From positions 744,001-808,000 of the forward strand of contig CP038130.1 of assembly GCA_004519485.1 (NCBI GenBank): a stretch of 64,000 bases of DNA. Reading direction: 5' to 3'. The notes beneath the pieces are model-generated. The model saw only the letters and a program-made list of their open reading frames with translations, was not told the origin of the DNA and made no database searches. This document shows positions 45,767 through 55,496 of the stretch, one piece after another. The DNA comes from Nannochloropsis oceanica. Taxonomy: Eukaryota; Sar; Eustigmatophyceae; Eustigmatales; Monodopsidaceae. Position 1 is the stretch's first letter, and each line of letters opens with the position of its first letter. The position numbers and the translations under genes were made by a program.

Positions 45767-46996
45767 TTTGGCCTCGTTCTGACACTGTGCGTGTGGGAGT
45801 GCTTGTATGTTTGGTGTCTCGGTTGGTAAGGCGAGAAAGAGAAAAAGAGAGAGACATCAAGAAGAAAATGTAAAACGCAGAGACCAGCAGAGTACGTGTG
45901 GCTGGTGTCTTCTTCTTTTTATAAATAACGGCAGCAATGGCGGAAAGCGGAAAGTTACTGGAGGAAGGAATAAGAGCTACTTACAAATGCACCAGCACGC
46001 ACCATGATCATGATCATCGTCGATAAGCATAGGAGAGTGACGAAGGGCTGTCATGCCTTCCTTCCCCTCCCCCCCCCCCCCCCCCCCCCTCCCCCCCCCC
46101 CCCCCCCCACAAAACGAAAAAATCATTTTTTTAGAACAATGCAATCAAACAAGCGAGTAAATGGAAGGCAAGAAACAAGAGATGACAAAAAGAGAGGAAC
46201 AAGATATACAATATTCAAGAATAGGGGTCAGAGATGAAAAAAGCGAAAACAGTTCTCAATCCAAAAAAAGTGCTTTTGAAAGCAGGTGAGCGTGTATGAG
46301 CGTGGCTTCTTTTGGTGCATGGACAAGCGTAGAGGATCGGAAGGTTCTCGGCCGCCCACCTTCCCCCTTTTACCACCTCGCCACATTTTTTCCAGCAGAA
46401 ATTGGCCCTTCATACTGTCTCTTAGATTCCTGCTTGTACATGCTGTTACCTAGATAGAAAGCTACAGGCAGAGGATGATTTGAAGACGAAGAAGGGAGAG
46501 ACTTCCTAAAGCCATTTACCTTAAGAGAAGGGAAAGAGAACAAAGGAGCAAACCACAAGAATGCGGCGAAGATAAAAACCAAGAACCAGCAATCTGAGGG
46601 AGGAAGAAAGAGAGGCATGTTTTGTTTGTTTGAGGGTGTGTGTGGTGTTCAGGTGCATGCGTGCATGAATATTTGTGTGTGCGTGTATTCAAGGTGGACG
46701 TAAAGAACCGCACGTCGTCTTTGTCGTAGTGGATCGACAACTTTCAAACGGAGAAGGATATGAGTGAGGGAAAAGAAATGATAAGAAGACGAATTCTCAA
46801 GACATCTAAAGGCGACCGCTTGTGGCTGCTCATTATTTCCATATTACTTTGTGACATGTTTTGTTCCCAACATTTTACCTTTGAAGAAGACTACAAAGTA
46901 CGAGCAGCAAGACTACTCTGTGCAGGTGTATTCATGTATGTTCATCATTTATTTCTTTTGCCTACTTCATTTATTTCCGCTTCTCCCCATTTTTTT
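45767..46996. other. Convergent intergenic region with C-tract
   Basis: 1.2 kb between the small unknown gene and the aldo-keto reductase stop. Contains an almost pure C run at 46069-46108 with a single T, and TG-rich DNA near 46630-46685. No supportable gene. Confidence 0.6.
46069..46108. repeat. Poly(C) tract
   Basis: About 40 bases of C broken by one T at 46090. Reads through such tracts are unreliable, so its true length is doubtful. Confidence 0.9.
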
Positions 46997-48262
46997 TCAA
47001 TCGGTCTGGAATATATTTTGCACTGTTTGTCCTGTCCCCCGGGGCATGCTCGCGACTGCCGCATCCAACGCTGCCGTTTCTGCCGAGGTCAATTTCCACT
47101 CCAGTGCAGCGGTTGCTTCTTTCGCTTGATCTAATTTTTTCAGCCCCACGATTGGCACTGCTCCTTTCGACCGACACCAGTTTAACGCAATTTGTGAATG
47201 CGTCACACGCTGCCCTCGCGCACCTTGGTTTTTACGGGTTCGTTCAGACGCAATCTCGTCCATGGTGGCCAGGACGGGGGCCAACGCCGGAAGGAGCTCT
47301 TTGAACAAAATGCGACGGGGCCCTTCCGGTAACCGCTGCTTCTCCATGCTATACCTTCCCGTCAAAACTCCCAATCCTAAAGGACTATAAGCAATGAGGC
47401 GCACTCCCTCGCTGGCTGCTATTTCAACCAAGCCGCTCTGCACAGGCAATGTCGAGACAAGAGAGAATTGGACTTGGTTGGAGGCGAGACAGACGCCATG
47501 TTCCTTCCTGAAGGTCTCCGCCGCCTGCCGTAGCTTTTTTGGACCATAATTACTCAAGCCAATTGCCTTGATACTCCCCTCTTTTTTCATTTCAGCAAGG
47601 CCTGCCCAATATGCCTTCTCTTGCCAACCAAATGGGGGAGCCCAATGCAACTGTCCAATATCAACACCCGCTCTTCCCCTGTCAAGCCTTCGACTGCTCT
47701 CTTTCATGGCGTTTTTGATACTTTCCTTGCCTAGTCGGAAGGGGTAAGGCGCGATCTTAGTAGCCACGTATACGTCATCAGAACTCCGTATCTTTCCCCC
47801 ACCGCGCTTGTAGTCGTGCTCCTTGAGAAATTGCCCTAGCAAGACCTCACTCCGCCCCTCCAGTCTCCCCGTTCCATATGAGTCAGCGGAGTCAAACCAA
47901 TTGATGCCCGCATTCAAGACGTGGTCAAATGTTTCTTGCAAGGCCGCATCCGACTTTTGTGGGGAGTAGCCCCAGAGGAACTGATTGCCCCACGCCCAAG
48001 TGCCGACCCCCATTGGACTCACTTTCAGGTCGCCAAGCTGCACGCGACCGCTGCTGCTGCCGCTCGTGGCGGTGGACGACGCGCCGTTGAAGAAACCATC
48101 AAAAATGCGGCCTCCGTACAGCGGACCCACGGACGAGTCAAATGGCGGTGGTGGTGGTGGTGGCCCGACAAAGGCACGGGTACAGCTGCAGCTGCAGGCA
48201 AGAGCGAGGACGGCTTGAGCTCGCATAATGCTGCCCCGCCGTGAGGACAACCTCGGTGCCAT
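46997..48262 (-). CDS. Plastid-targeted aldo-keto reductase
   Basis: NADPH-dependent carbonyl reductase family with a (beta/alpha)8 barrel. Intronless, 421 residues; a second in-frame ATG at 48226 (MRAQAVLALACSCSCTRA-FVGP) gives a cleaner signal peptide and Phe cleavage site, so the mature protein is probably plastid-located. Core motifs: VSPMGVGTWAWGN, the catalytic Asp/Tyr in NWFDSADSYG, the Lys in VYVATKIAPYP, the His in DIGQLHWAPP, GLSNYG, NQVQFSL, AYSPLGLGVLTGRY, and the cofactor phosphate site region GAVPIVGLKKLDQAKE. All four tetrad residues are present. It resembles the plant and cyanobacterial plastid AKR group annotated as pyridoxal reductase or uncharacterised oxidoreductase At1g06690; substrate unknown. 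Confidence 0.92.
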   Translation of the reverse strand: MAPRLSSRRGSIMRAQAVLALACSCSCTRAFVGPPPPPPPFDSSVGPLYGGRIFDGFFNGASSTATSGSSSGRVQLGDLKVSPMGVGTWAWGNQFLWGYSPQKSDAALQETFDHVLNAGINWFDSADSYGTGRLEGRSEVLLGQFLKEHDYKRGGGKIRSSDDVYVATKIAPYPFRLGKESIKNAMKESSRRLDRGRAGVDIGQLHWAPPFGWQEKAYWAGLAEMKKEGSIKAIGLSNYGPKKLRQAAETFRKEHGVCLASNQVQFSLVSTLPVQSGLVEIAASEGVRLIAYSPLGLGVLTGRYSMEKQRLPEGPRRILFKELLPALAPVLATMDEIASERTRKNQGARGQRVTHSQIALNWCRSKGAVPIVGLKKLDQAKEATAALEWKLTSAETAALDAAVASMPRGTGQTVQNIFQTD

Positions 48263-48484
48263 AAGCGGTGGACTAAAGGCGCCCTGTGTTCAAGTGGAGG
48301 GAATGCGCTGTCACGAGACCTTTCTGTGCGTCGCACTGTGTGGCGTGGAGGTGGACCTCAAAACCGTAACCTCCCCGCTTCGCGGGCTTCGACACCGACC
48401 AAAACAATTTGTCATATACTTTTTCCTTTACATTTACCTCTTCTTCAGCTTCCTTTTGTACATTTATCATTTTTGACATTTAAA

Positions 48485-49942
48485 CTATTTTGTCCGTTCC
48501 TTCACGGGGCGGACGACTCCAAAGGCGGCCTTGACTACGGCCACAATTGCCTGTGGTGGGGCCTCCAACAATGAAGACTCAGAGCCTAAACCCCACTCCG
48601 CCATCACTCTGTCCACCTCCATCCGCGCAAACCCCCCAAAAGCCAACCCATGCACCCACTGGGTATCCCTTCCTCCTTCTTCCCTGCTCCCCAACAACGA
48701 AGCCGGAGAAAGCAAGCCCTCTGCCGCGAGCTTTTCGGCTGTATAAGCGTTCGTCCCACCGGCCAACTGCAAAAAATGCTGCTGTTCACCTCCTTGCCGC
48801 GGGCTAGCCCAAGGCAGGGCCCGAGACCGCAAAACGATCTCTCCAAATTTAACAGCGGAAAGCGTCGTTCCTTTGCCTATGTCCCCGCTCATGGGCCGTC
48901 CGTCCGTCTGCCAAATATGCAGCAGCTTTGACCTTCGGAGGTCTCCCTCTCCACTACCCCCCTCATCTTCCTTTCCTTCCCGCTCGCCGTCGCGACCAAA
49001 ATATCGATCAAAAAGTTCGCTCCGGCTTTGTAAAAATGCCGTGGTACCCGCCTCGCCCATATAGGGAAAGCTTACCGAGATCGCACGTAGGGTCGAGACA
49101 GATTCCTGAATGCGCCGACACAAATCATCGAACGGATCCTGCCCCTCGAATGCCGATAACGAAGAGACATTCGTATGAATTTCCAATGCATCTACACGCC
49201 CTGCTAAAGAGCTCAGCACATCAGCCGCTTCCACATGGTAGGGATGTGCAGTAATGAGGCCCAAGGGACATACAGTCAAGCAACGACCACAACCATAGCA
49301 CCTATCTTGGTGCGCTACCCCTTCCTTTACTCCAGATGCAAGTGCTGTCAATTTTTCCAAGGGGGGGATTGCCTGTGTAGGGCAGATACTTTCACAAGGT
49401 CGAGGACAGTCCACGGGACATCGAGCAGGGTCGAAGGAGGCTTTGCGGAAGTGCAGATCCTCTTGGTCATTAACACTTACCATAAGCCACGGCCGTCGAG
49501 GCAAAGGCTTGCCTAAAGTTTGCTTTGCTACTGCCATGGCTGCATTCACACCTTCTTCCGCGGCTGTCACGACAGCCTTGCTGGCTGACAAGTCGATGCA
49601 ATCCACGCCTGCTAATGTGTAGGCGAGGCAGAGAGCTTGAACGCGGGGTAGGTCTTGATACGACGCCCCACAAATGAGCTTGACCCACCGCCCCTCTGCC
49701 AATGCCGTTTTTGGATCCGTGCTCATCAGCGCTACGATTTCCTCTAACAGTGCCCTGAGTTCTTTCTGGTCCTCCACGGGGAAGGCCATTGGAAGGTTGC
49801 CGGTTGGTGCTTGTGCTAACGCGGATGATGGTGTGGCCGGTCTGCATGCAGCGGGCTTTTGTAATGGAGGGCGCACAAACGCATGGCTACCAGAGGCCAT
49901 GAGATGTAGTAACAAAACCCTGAGAATCACCCATAGGACCAT
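48485..49942 (-). CDS. ldpA: LdpA-like iron-sulfur protein, plastid-targeted
   Basis: Eukaryotic relative of cyanobacterial LdpA, an Fe-S protein that informs the circadian clock about light/redox state. Intronless; the start at 49942 is chosen because it yields MVLWVILRVLLLHLMASGSHA-FVRPP, a heterokont plastid presequence; 485 residues. Seen: WVKLICGASYQDLPRVQALCLAYTLAGVDCIDLSA, then two ferredoxin-like cysteine clusters, CPVDCPRPCESICPTQAI and CYGCGRCLTVCPLG, each suited to a 4Fe-4S centre, followed by the LdpA C-terminal part (DALEIHTN, ISVSFPYMGEAG, LLHIWQTDGRPMSGDIG, FLQLAGGTNAYTAEKL). A charged Gly/Glu-rich insert (about residues 315-335) is lineage-specific. Found in plants and algae too, where its role is unclear; a redox or phylloquinone-related function in the plastid is inference. 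Divergent from the GT8 gene. Confidence 0.92.
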   Translation of the reverse strand: MVLWVILRVLLLHLMASGSHAFVRPPLQKPAACRPATPSSALAQAPTGNLPMAFPVEDQKELRALLEEIVALMSTDPKTALAEGRWVKLICGASYQDLPRVQALCLAYTLAGVDCIDLSASKAVVTAAEEGVNAAMAVAKQTLGKPLPRRPWLMVSVNDQEDLHFRKASFDPARCPVDCPRPCESICPTQAIPPLEKLTALASGVKEGVAHQDRCYGCGRCLTVCPLGLITAHPYHVEAADVLSSLAGRVDALEIHTNVSSLSAFEGQDPFDDLCRRIQESVSTLRAISVSFPYMGEAGTTAFLQSRSELFDRYFGRDGEREGKEDEGGSGEGDLRRSKLLHIWQTDGRPMSGDIGKGTTLSAVKFGEIVLRSRALPWASPRQGGEQQHFLQLAGGTNAYTAEKLAAEGLLSPASLLGSREEGGRDTQWVHGLAFGGFARMEVDRVMAEWGLGSESSLLEAPPQAIVAVVKAAFGVVRPVKERTK

Positions 49943-50350
49943 CACGCCTCTGTTGTCGTGTGGTGGTGTGAGAGATGAGTTTGGAAAGTGTGAATTGATT
50001 TGGACTTGTAGCCGAGGACTCCCCGAGTCGTCGGATGACGACGAGGGAAGCGGTTTGCAACTGCTTTCGGGACGATTTTCGCAGCACTGCAGCGCCATAT
50101 CCACGAACACTTATCCCAAATACGCCCATTATACAGGCAAGACTTACATGCTGCAGGGAATAGCACCCGGGGCCCGAAGCAGGGGAAGTATTAGGGACTC
50201 CCGCTAGCCAAGAGCCCCCTCCTATTCCCTTACCCCCCCTTTCAAAGCAACAATTCGACAGTTCAGATAAGCAGAGAACCAGCTGCCTCCTGTAATCCTA
50301 ACCGCCCGCGCCTATTTATTGATTTATTCTCCTCTTTTTATTGGACGGCC
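49943..50350. other. Divergent promoter region
   Basis: 408 bases between the LdpA-like start (minus) and GT8 start (plus). The LdpA frame continues open into it up to 50110 but without plausible sequence. Probable shared promoter. Confidence 0.5.
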
Positions 50351-51292
50351 ATGTCCAGCCCCACCGCCGATACCGAATTCGCCCTTGCCCAGCCTTCCTG
50401 CGCGTTCGTCACGCTCATCACCACGGACTCTTTCAGCCCAGGAGCCAGGGTTCTACTCCATTCCTTGCAGAGTTCTATGAAGACGACACCAATTGCAAAG
50501 CACTTCAAGCCCGCCATCATCCTGTTGGTCACGCCGCAAGTCACGGAAGGCATTCGGAAAGGCCTGCGAGGATTGTGCGATGATTTAATTGAAGTGCAAC
50601 CCATTCCCAACCCTTACGCAACTCAAACCCACGTGAGCGGATGGGTGGACTCAGGCTTCACCAAGCTTCGCATTTGGAGCTTACTTCGCTTTGAACGCGT
50701 GGTGTACCTAGATGCAGACTGCCTGGTGTTCAATGACTTGCGGGAGCTTTTTACCCTTGATGTGGACTTTGCCGCGGCGCCTGATGTCTTCCCCCCGGAC
50801 CGATTCAATGCTGGCGTGTTGCTCTTGCGGCCGGACATTGATCTTTTTGACGATTTACTTCGGCATGTAAACAGTCGGACTTTATCTTCTTACGACGGAG
50901 GAGACACAGGCTTTCTCAACGCTTATTTACCCGACTGGTCTTCCGGCCCTCTTCTCCTCCCTACTACCACCGCGCGCAGCAGCGCAAGCGATACTTGCAG
51001 CAGCAGTAGTAGTAGCATCAATACCTATGTATCCTTTCGGGGCATATCGTTGGCTCGATTGCCTTTTGTGTGGAACGCACAACGCACGATGCACTGGATG
51101 ACTCACGCCAAGGCCCCGGGGTACTGGGATAGTATTGCACCGTCCATAAACATATTGCATTTTTCATCGAGCCCTAAGCCGTGGGAATCTGAGGGGGCGA
51201 TCAAGAAGGGGGAGTTGGAAATGATATGGTGGGCGGAATTTGTCCAAGCACAAATGGCGGGGTCCATGATGGGGGGAGAGATGACAAAATAG
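50351..51292 (+). CDS. GT8-family (glycogenin-like) glycosyltransferase
   Basis: Nucleotide-sugar-dependent retaining glycosyltransferase. Intronless, 313 residues. Motifs in order: CAFVTLITTDSFSPGARVLLHSLQ, KLRIWSLLRFERVVYLDADCLVF (the metal-binding DxD), AAPDVFPPDRFNAGVLLLRPD, GGDTGFLNAYLPDW (family usually DQxxLN) and NILHFSSSPKPW (the second metal-site His). No signal peptide or membrane anchor, so probably cytosolic. A Ser-rich insert at about 213-227 interrupts the fold. Relatives in plants and fungi include glycogenin and galactinol synthase; since stramenopiles store beta-glucans (chrysolaminarin) rather than glycogen, priming of another glycan or inositol galactoside synthesis are open options. 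Substrate not determinable here. Confidence 0.9.
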   Translation: MSSPTADTEFALAQPSCAFVTLITTDSFSPGARVLLHSLQSSMKTTPIAKHFKPAIILLVTPQVTEGIRKGLRGLCDDLIEVQPIPNPYATQTHVSGWVDSGFTKLRIWSLLRFERVVYLDADCLVFNDLRELFTLDVDFAAAPDVFPPDRFNAGVLLLRPDIDLFDDLLRHVNSRTLSSYDGGDTGFLNAYLPDWSSGPLLLPTTTARSSASDTCSSSSSSINTYVSFRGISLARLPFVWNAQRTMHWMTHAKAPGYWDSIAPSINILHFSSSPKPWESEGAIKKGELEMIWWAEFVQAQMAGSMMGGEMTK

Positions 51293-52055
51293 GGGGTGAA
51301 AAGAAGAACGAAAGTAATGGGTTTGCCCATTTCTCCTTCTCAGCCATAATCCGTGGGAAGCAAAAGTTGAGAGACACTGGTGGACAGTGTTTGGCAAATC
51401 GCACATTGCGGGGGAAGATGATGCATGGAGTATTGAAATAGGAAGAGTGACATACAAGAGTAACGGGAGAATAAATACAATGATAAATAGTGAAAGGAGG
51501 CGCATTTCTAGAGAACCAGAACAAGATGAAAGCAACACCAGATTGGAAAAACGAAGAACTGATGCTAACGAATATGCAGTGGCTGGAAAGATGTTTTTTG
51601 GCTCTCTTTTTTGTTTTTTCCATTGCTGACCACACACTCAAAAAAGCTCACGTAGAAACATTCCCACTCTCAGCTATACGATCAACTGGCAATGCCAGGC
51701 CTAGAAGGACCCGCCTTGTTGATGTTGTTCTTGTTGATGGTGCTGCTGCTGCTCTTGTCGTTGTCCTTGCCGTTGTTCCTATGGTTGTTGCCTCCCATTC
51801 ATTGTTTTCCTCGTTCTACATGCCCGGCATCCCTCCTCTCGCTCTCTGCTCTCTCCGTGCAGTACTTTTTCCCTCTCGGCCCATCCCTTTCCTTATTTTT
51901 CTACTAGTATCCAACCATTCATAATACGATGACCATTCACCTATGCGTGTCCACGACCTCTCTCTCTTTGCTCTGCTTCCTCTTTTCCACGAAACATCTC
52001 ACTTCCACACGCAATAATTTAACCTCCTTCCATCCATCCTATCCCTGCTCCAACT

Positions 52056-52102
<47 letters not shown>

Positions 52103-52150
52103 GCTCTCTCTCTCCCGCTCTCTCTCTCTCACACTCTTTCTAACCTAGCT
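51293..52150. other. Convergent intergenic region with CT microsatellite
   Basis: Between the GT8 and surface-protein A stop codons. Low-complexity TTG/TTC-rich DNA near 51720-51800 and a CT run at 52061-52130. No gene recognised. Confidence 0.6.
52061..52130. repeat. (CT)n microsatellite
   Basis: CT dinucleotide run with a few CCG interruptions, ending about 20 bases before the stop codon of the minus-strand surface-protein gene. Confidence 0.95.
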
Positions 52151-54646
52151 TTATGACATCGCACACACAACAACCACAGCCACCGCCCCAATTGCCACCG
52201 CCACCTTGGACATTGTCGAACGACTCGCGCCACTTGTAGCCTGTCCAGGGATTGGCTCTGCTGCCGCAGGGGTACCCTCCCGCGGAGCGATCGAAAATGT
52301 CCTTGAGGAAGACTGGACGAGGAAGAAGGTTTGAACGTCCTTGTTGTTCAACTCGGTGGCCGTGTATTCCTCATAATTGCCACTGTTGTCCGCAACGACA
52401 GCACGGACGAGGGTCCAAGCACCTGGTTCAGTGTTGGGGGGAAATTGGGCACCGACTGCCTCGCGTACATTCTTGACAGTGACAGCGGGGAAGGGCCCGA
52501 GACCAGGCGAGTCAGGGACAAAGGAAAATTCAACCGCATCGTTTTTGGACGGGGAGGCGAAATGCATCGAGGCGTAAGCGATCCCGGAGTATTCATCAGC
52601 GGCGGTAAGGAGGCAACTGACAGGCACCGCATCAAAGTCATCGAGCTTGACTTCTTGGCCACCATTGCAGTAGAATGAGCTCACGCGCGGGGCAAAGTTG
52701 TCGGCAACGCTCACTACTCGCAGGGTGGGTTTGCTGGACAGCGCCTGAGGGTTAACCAGACGTACTGTTCCGGCACTACTCAAGGTACGAGATTGGAAGG
52801 CCCCAGACGCGGGCAGACTGTAAGAGCCAGCCTCGGCCCAGGTAGGAACGGAGAGGGTGGAAGTCAGGAGGTACATGGCGTTGGTCGTGTTGGTCGCGGG
52901 CACCAGCAACGCCTCGGAGTACTCGTCAAAGACAAGAGGGATTACGGTCTTCCCCGTCGGCCCGACCAGGTAGATGGTAGCCTTGCCGATGCCAGCTTCA
53001 TCAGGAATGACGAGTGCTTCGCAGATGATGGTCTTGCTCTCGTCCGTCACAGTCGCCTCGTTCGCCGCACAGCTCACGCCATACAGTAATACCCCGCTGG
53101 AAGTCTGGATGTTCGCCTGCGGGTACGCCACGGTGTTGCCATAATAGCTTTCCACCGTCAGGGTCGTCTGCAAGGGCATGATCGTCTCCTGTGCGGCCTG
53201 CTGGGCATAATCAACCGTGTTCCCGGCCTTGTCCGTAATCTCCAATCCATAAAATGCGCCCTGATCAGTAAAACCCAAGCTCCATACCCCCTGATCAGCG
53301 GCCTTGGGAATCTTCAAGTCCAGCTGCCAGACTCCGGAATTGAGGTTTCCGGAGATGAGGTCTTGCTCACCAAAGTGCATGAGCATACGCTTGGTCATGG
53401 GGACATTATAAAACGCAGCGCTAATGGTAGAAACGCCCTTGGAAGCCTGTGCAGCCACGGAGCAAGTCACGTAGTTGTCCGTCTCGCTCACATTGATGTC
53501 AGTCAAGTCGCAGTCGAAGGACGAAATGTAGAGAATGACATTATCAGATACCACAGAGGTCGCAATGTCCTTCATGGCTCCTTCCAACACGCCATCAGAC
53601 ACCGCCTCCGTCGTTAGCTTCACGTCCTCCGTCAGTTCAGTCACCGAAGGAGCTTCCACGTCGTCATCTTCCGCGACTAGGTCTTCATCCTCCAAGTCCA
53701 CATCGTCATCTTCTGCGTCCGTCGAAGCCATTTCTTCGGCTTTCAGCTCCTCGTCCAGCTTTCCGCTCAGGGGATTGCTCAAGCTGTCGGCCACCTCGTC
53801 CATCATGTCCTTTTCGGGTCCGTCTTCTGTATAGACTGCCTCGGTGAGATCCCCTCCAAACGTCGTCGAGCCCAAGGCATTGGGCGGAGTATCCAGAGTA
53901 TTCTGGAGAGGGGTCTCAGCGATCGTCACAATCTCATCATCTCCAGTCAAATCTGTCGCCGAGGTAGCTTCCGCGACCAGGTCTTTATCTTCCGCGTCAA
54001 GCTCTTCATCTTCCGAATCGAGGTCTTCATCTTCCGAATCGAGGTCTTCATCTTCCGAGTCCAAGTCTTCATCTTCCGAATCGAGGTCTTCATCTTCCGA
54101 GTCCAAGTCTTCATCCTCTGCGTCAAGTTCTTCATCTTCTACGTCAAGTTCCTCATCTTCCGCGTCCAGTTTTTCATCGTCCACGTCCACTTTTTCATCT
54201 TCCGCGTCTACTTCTTCATCTTCCGCGTCCAGCTCGTTATCCTCCATTGCCTTTTCGGGGGACTCATCAGTCACAAAGACCGCCTCATTCAGATCTCCTC
54301 CAAATGTCGTCGAACCTAAGGCATTGGGTGAGGTCACTAAATCCTGCTGAAGGGGGGTCTTGTCATTTTTTGAGTCGGCCTTGCGGGGGGACGCGTCCTC
54401 GACGACCAACTCTTCTTTCTCCTCCATCACGGGTACAGGCGCCGCCACCACATCCTTCGGCTTTTCGGCTGGCACGTCGGGTAGGGTTGAAGGTTCAATG
54501 GAGGGCTCTGAGACCAGAGGCAGCGTCTCGACCTCGGTCGTAGGCTTCTCGACGGATGTCGCATTCCTCTCCGCTTTTTGAGCTGTGGTGGCGACTAGGC
54601 AGACGAGCACGAACACCAAAACATTGAGATTTAGGAAGGGAGCCAT
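52151..54646 (-). CDS. Secreted, acidic-repeat surface protein A (novel three-module family)
   Basis: Intronless, 831 residues from the ATG at 54646, chosen for its signal peptide (MAPFLNLNVLVFVLVCLVATTA). Residues about 25-360 are very acidic and include a tandem heptad array (about 135-225; units such as ELDAEDE and DLDSEDE), flanked by two copies of a segment with ALGSTTFGGDL. Residues about 365-770 hold three related beta-rich modules, each with two cysteines (SSFDC...YVTC; YGVSC...TIIC; SFYCN...VSC) and ends like D.AGN..DY or DNSGNYEEY. The C-terminus is a small-residue stretch then a hydrophobic tail (VAVAIGAVAVVVVCAMS) with no cytosolic part, suggesting a GPI anchor. It is a paralog of the divergent neighbour at 55497. 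I know no named family; a calcium-binding cell-surface or adhesion role is inference. Confidence 0.85.
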   Translation of the reverse strand: MAPFLNLNVLVFVLVCLVATTAQKAERNATSVEKPTTEVETLPLVSEPSIEPSTLPDVPAEKPKDVVAAPVPVMEEKEELVVEDASPRKADSKNDKTPLQQDLVTSPNALGSTTFGGDLNEAVFVTDESPEKAMEDNELDAEDEEVDAEDEKVDVDDEKLDAEDEELDVEDEELDAEDEDLDSEDEDLDSEDEDLDSEDEDLDSEDEDLDSEDEELDAEDKDLVAEATSATDLTGDDEIVTIAETPLQNTLDTPPNALGSTTFGGDLTEAVYTEDGPEKDMMDEVADSLSNPLSGKLDEELKAEEMASTDAEDDDVDLEDEDLVAEDDDVEAPSVTELTEDVKLTTEAVSDGVLEGAMKDIATSVVSDNVILYISSFDCDLTDINVSETDNYVTCSVAAQASKGVSTISAAFYNVPMTKRMLMHFGEQDLISGNLNSGVWQLDLKIPKAADQGVWSLGFTDQGAFYGLEITDKAGNTVDYAQQAAQETIMPLQTTLTVESYYGNTVAYPQANIQTSSGVLLYGVSCAANEATVTDESKTIICEALVIPDEAGIGKATIYLVGPTGKTVIPLVFDEYSEALLVPATNTTNAMYLLTSTLSVPTWAEAGSYSLPASGAFQSRTLSSAGTVRLVNPQALSSKPTLRVVSVADNFAPRVSSFYCNGGQEVKLDDFDAVPVSCLLTAADEYSGIAYASMHFASPSKNDAVEFSFVPDSPGLGPFPAVTVKNVREAVGAQFPPNTEPGAWTLVRAVVADNSGNYEEYTATELNNKDVQTFFLVQSSSRTFSIAPREGTPAAAEPIPGQATSGASRSTMSKVAVAIGAVAVVVVCAMS
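53976..54240 (-). repeat. 21-base tandem repeat encoding acidic heptads
   Basis: About 12 copies of a 21-base unit coding for x-L/V-D-x-E/D-D-E type heptads inside surface protein A; five central copies (DLDSEDE) are nearly identical in DNA, showing recent expansion, while outer copies have diverged. Confidence 0.9.
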
Positions 54647-55496
54647 GGTCGTGGGTCCTCCTTCTTCTCTATCTTTATACAAAGGATATGTGTGATTGTA
54701 GATGGGAAATATGAGTGCTTGGGCAAAGAAAGACAAAGGAAGAGGGGGAAGGAGGCGCGAGACCAGGTGTGGATCGAAGAGAGCGTTGGGTATGGATCGA
54801 GAGGCAAGGGCCTTGGGAAGTGACACGGACCACAGGAATCAGTGAGTCTCTTTTACCAAGCTGATATCACATAACAGGTTCGGCCGTGTGCCTGTGCACG
54901 TAGGAACAGCAGCTGTGGAGAGAGGGCGTCGACACTTCGTCCAGATCTCTCTTTTTGCTGCTCCCCTCTGGCTAACGGCTCCTCCATTCGAAATTGCCGT
55001 TAGAATCGAAGCGACACTCCCATGCGCTGGACAGAGACAAGGCCACACTCACAGACTGCTCCCCAAACGTGACCAGTACACGCATGGTTTTGAGGAACTG
55101 AATCTAAAATACTTCGTCGATGCAAGCAAATAGCAGGTCACGCGTCGTCTCTTCTTTCTCTTTATAGAAGCCAGAGGGAGAGGAGGCAGAGAAGTGCATG
55201 GCGTGGCTTCGGTGCCCCCTCGCCTTCGTCCCTTGTCCCTTCTTCTCCCCTTTATGACTACATCAGGCTATATTGCTCACAACTATATTAATACCACAAA
55301 CATACATAGCCCGTCCTTTCCCATCCAGGCCGACACCAAAGTATAATCACACACTTATGTGAGTCGTCCGATGAGAATGTCCCCGTCTCAACGTAATTCT
55401 GAAGCTTCCCGCGAGGGAGCCAGGCTCGCGCGTCGCATACCCCAAAGGAAGAAATAGACGTCCTTTTAATCTCATTGCCACCCTTGTTAACACAGT
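54647..55496. other. Divergent intergenic region between paralogs
   Basis: 850 bases between the start codons of surface proteins A (minus) and B (plus). No gene recognised; a candidate bidirectional promoter for the pair. Confidence 0.5.

Noticed and set aside
46760-47134. Plus-strand 124-codon frame with a hydrophobic stretch
   Set aside because: It overlaps the conserved 3' end of the aldo-keto reductase antisense and has no similarity I recognise.
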